Shown: piece after piece, positions 27,336 to 30,067 of the stretch
How the letters are laid out: every line of letters starts with the position of its first letter
Numbering within the stretch: position 1 is the first letter of the stretch
Assembly: GCA_008729055.1 (NCBI GenBank)
Contig: SDUX01000049.1
Location: 1 to 30,067, forward strand
DNA: 30,067 nt
Direction of reading: 5' to 3'
Source of the DNA: Pyropia haitanensis
Taxonomy: Eukaryota; Rhodophyta; Bangiophyceae; Bangiales; Bangiaceae
Notes under the pieces: model-generated
Told to the model about the DNA's origin: nothing
Seen by the model: the letters and a program-made list of their open reading frames with translations, nothing else
Databases searched by the model: none
Program-made: the position numbers and the translations under genes

Positions 27336-27367
<32 letters not shown>

Positions 27368-28284
27368 TGGCGGCGGTGGCGCGTGGCCGCCCCCTCCCCC
27401 CACTGGCGAGGGTGGGGGCGTCGGCAGCGGCGCGGGCGGCGCTACCGAGCGGCGTGGTGGGCTTGTTGAGGTGTCCTCGTGGGGGGTCGCCGGGGGCCGC
27501 GGTGCCGACCCGGGTGGCCTCGGTGCGTGGCCGTTTCCCCCGACCGAACCCCGAGAGGGGCACGCCGGCGGCCGTGGAAATGGCAGCAGCGGTGGTGGCG
27601 GCAGCGGTAATGGTGGTGGTGGTGGTGGTGGCGACGGCGGCGGCGGCGGTGGTGGCGGCGATGGCGGTGACCGTGGCGGCGGCGGCAGCGTCGGTGGTGC
27701 CAGTGGAGGCGGCGCCGCCGTCGTCGTGGGTGGTGGTAGCGGCGTGCCCCCACCGCCGTCGATGCCCCTCGACGCAGGTCCCGGTGGGCCACGGCCGCCG
27801 CTGCCCGGGGCGTACCCTCCGCTAGCGGCCTATCCGCCTCCCCATCCATGGGGAGGCGCGCGGGGTGGCAGGGGCGCCGATGCGGGCGGCCGTGACCGCG
27901 GCGTCTACCCGCACCCGCACGGCCACGGCCACGGCCACGGTCATGGTCACGGCCACGGCCACCCGGCGCAGCAGCACACGGTGGTGCAACCACACCCGTC
28001 CGGGCACCCGGCGGCGCACCCGCACCGGCACACCCATGCAGGGGGACCCCACCCGCTCGGCGGGCCGCACGCGCTCGGCGGGCCACGACCCCACGCGGGC
28101 GCTCCGCCCCACCCGCACCCACATCCGCACCTGCCGCGGCACCCGCACGCGGCGGGGCCGGCTGGCCCGCCAGGTCCGGCGGGCGTGGGCCCATCGCCAG
28201 GGGCGGCGGGCGTGCATCCGCCCCACGGGCGGGGGCCGCCGCCACCTCCCTACCGGGGTGGCTCGCCAGGCCCGCCCGGCGGCA

Positions 28285-28324
<40 letters not shown>

Positions 28325-30067
28325 AGCGTTGGGGTATAGGGAGCACGGGCACCCCCCCCCGGCGTCCGCCCCGCCGGGGATGGTCGTCCCCCCTGGGGGC
28401 CCCCTGGGATGCCCCCTCCCGGGGTTCCCCCCGGGATGGGCCTCCCTGGCGTTCCGCCGGGGATGGGCGGCCTGCCGGGTGCCCCGCCGCCTGGCTCCCC
28501 CGCGTATGCCGCCCTCCACGCGTCGTTTGTGGCCGCCCGGCAGCAGCACCTGCAGCACCTGATGATGCTGCAGCAGTGGCGGGTGGCCGAGGCGGCCCGC
28601 TGGGCGGCCGCCGAGGGCGGCGCCGCCGCCGCCGGGGGGGGGGGCGCCCCCGCCGGGCGGCCGGCCGGCACCGCCACCTGGCGGAGCTGCCAGTGGAGGA
28701 GGGGGGGGCGGGGGGGACCTCCCGGTCGCGGCGGCGGCAGTGCCTTCGACGCTGCCGCTGGATGCGGCCGTGGGCGGGGGCGGTCCTGGTGCGGGTGTTT
28801 TTGCGGCCGAGCCGCCGCCGCCATTGGGGGCGCCGCCATCGGCACCGCACGGTTTAGGCGGTCACCGTGATGGAGATGGCCACGGCGGGAGCGGCGGGAG
28901 CGGCGGGGGCGGGGGCGGCGGTGGCGGGGGCGGCGGTGGCGGCAGTCATGAGGCCCGGTCAGCGCCCGTCGCCAGTCTGCCGACGCCACCACCAATCCAG
29001 GGAGTGGCGGCCTTGTCGCTCACGGCCACGCCGGCTGCGCCTCCGCCTCCGCTGCTTGCCGCGCCCGCCGCGGTCGCCCCGCCTGCAGGCACGCCCGTCA
29101 CGAGTACCCCGCTTGCGGGCGTGCCCGCTGTGACCGCTGCCAACGGGCCAGTGCCGGCGCGGGTGGCCAATGGCGGCGGGGGCGGCGGCGGCGCGGTCGC
29201 GGTGGCGGCGCCAGTGGCTGGCGTTGGTCGGCAGGCAACCGCGGCTGCCGCGCCTGGCGGCGGCGGGGGCGGCGCCCCGCCGGGCCGCCGCGAGTGGCGG
29301 GTGCCGGGCCGCGCGGGCGGTGCCGCGGCCGGCACGGCTGGGGGCGGTGGCGCCGGCGCCGGCGCCGGGCGGCTCAAGCGGGTGACCCCCCGCACGACCG
29401 AGCCACTGCCGACGGCGGCGGTGACGACGACCGTGTCGGTGGCGTTGCTGCAGCTGCTGGACGAGGCGGTCGCCGCGATGGACGCGGCGGTGCGGCCCGC
29501 GGCGGCGGACGGGGAGGCCAAGGCCGCGCTCCTCGCCGCCATTGGGCGCATCTGCCGCGCGGACTTTCGGCTCGCGACCGTGTGGATGTTTGGGTCGTCG
29601 GGCTCGGGGCTGGGCCTCCGCGGCTCGGACGTGGACTTGTGCATCAGCGTGCCTGCCGCGGCGGCGCGGCACCCCCAGTCGGGCTCCCTCCTCAGCCGTG
29701 CGGGCATCATTCGGCGGCTCGCCTACACCCTCCGCCGCGCGCAGATGGGGGCGGTGGAGGAGCGCCTCCACACGCGTCAACAGCTCGCCGCTGGTGTGAT
29801 ACAACACGGAACTCCTCGCCACGTACGCGGCGCTCGACGGGCGGGTGCCGCCGCTGGCGCGGTTGGTCAAGGCGTGGGCACGGGGGCGGGTGATCAACCA
29901 GCCTTACCGGGGGACGCTCAGCTCGTACGCTTACGTGCTGCTGCTGCTCTTCTTCCTCCAGACCCGCCCCGTGCCAGTCGTGCCGTGCCTCCAAGCGCGC
30001 GCACGGGAGGTCGCGCTGGCGGATCCGCTCGAGAGCGGGGGGGGGTGGCGCCGCCGCCGCCCCCGCG
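26770..30067 (+). CDS. Terminal nucleotidyltransferase (Cid1/TUTase-like) with a giant low-complexity N-terminus; partial, several frame breaks
   Basis: The enzyme would add U or A residues to RNA 3' ends. The N-terminal 900 or so residues are Gly-, His- and Pro-rich, with an (HG)7H tract, PPGM repeats and one ordinary stretch (AYAALHASFVAARQQHLQHL). The catalytic part begins near 29400 (LLQLLDEAVAAMDAAVRP, then FRLATVWMFGSSGSGLGLRG) with the GS motif and the metal-binding Asp pair SDVDL (29628-29630 and 29634-29636). After a break it resumes as YNTELLATYAALDGRVPPLA, LVKAWARGRVINQPYRGTLS and SYAYVLLLLFFLQ, the PAP-associated pattern of TUTases. Frames shift at G or C runs near 26787, 28388-28404, 28634 and 28701-28716, each repaired by one added base. 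Between 29780 and 29800 the third catalytic Asp segment is missing and an in-frame TGA (29797-29799) appears. The gene runs past the window end. The start is uncertain. Confidence 0.8.
27918..27962 (+). repeat. His-Gly dipeptide tract, (HG)7H
   Basis: Fifteen codons alternate CAY and GGY without a break, inside a longer His/Pro-rich part. Mixed third bases (CAC/CAT, GGC/GGT) show it is not a pure recent DNA repeat. A metal-binding role is conceivable but is only inference. Confidence 0.85.

Noticed and set aside
29797..29799. In-frame TGA as a selenocysteine codon
   Set aside because: TUTases have no selenocysteine at this position and the frame is already broken just upstream. Sequence error or pseudogene is simpler.
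25648..29897. Several long minus-strand Pro/Arg/Ala-rich frames
   Set aside because: They are antisense to Gly/His/Ala-rich coding DNA of the nucleotidyltransferase. The GS...SDVDL and YNTELL motifs fix the coding strand as plus.

Overview
The window is nuclear DNA of a GC-rich, intron-poor eukaryote. It has spliced genes with GT-AG introns (donors reading GTACGT, GTACGG or GTACGC), a gamma-COP coat subunit, an SPX-domain phosphate transporter and a PIF/Harbinger DNA transposon. Low-complexity Gly/Ala/Pro-rich coding stretches and long G or C homopolymers occur throughout. Very high GC, intronless or single-intron long genes, and a plant/algal style of gamma-COP and SPX transporter point to an alga. 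A bangiophyte red alga of the Porphyra/Pyropia type is my best guess, but this is inference and no sequence marker here proves it. I saw no rRNA, tRNA or CRISPR.

Left part (1-6490): the first coding exon of gamma-COP runs leftwards out of the window (167-421, minus). It is followed by an unrecognised 419-codon minus-strand gene (1644-2903) and about 3.6 kb without a recognisable gene.

Middle (6491-20269): a Rad5/16-type SNF2 ATPase with an internal RING finger and a SUMO-interacting motif (6491-11241, one intron at 9987-10190) is followed by a complete-looking PIF/Harbinger transposon (11811-16515). The transposon has terminal inverted repeats, a 3-bp target duplication (CTG), a three-exon DDE transposase on plus (12196-14324) and a convergent Myb/SANT-like protein on minus (14989-15990). 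Its right end lies about 0.7 kb upstream of an intronless SPX-SLC13 low-affinity phosphate transporter (17231-20269).

Right part (20270-30067): a small Cys-rich minus-strand gene of unknown family (21293-21885) precedes about 3.8 kb of mostly non-coding DNA. That stretch holds a striking 82-bp near-perfect palindrome (23514-23595) and several shorter hairpins. The window ends inside a very long Gly/His/Pro-rich plus-strand gene whose C-terminal part is a Cid1/TUTase-like terminal nucleotidyltransferase.

One theme recurs. At least six reading-frame breaks in three otherwise plausible genes lie in or beside G or C runs, and each is repaired by one extra base. This looks like homopolymer under-calling rather than biology. 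A further break in the nucleotidyltransferase, where the third catalytic Asp region is missing, is not explained that way.
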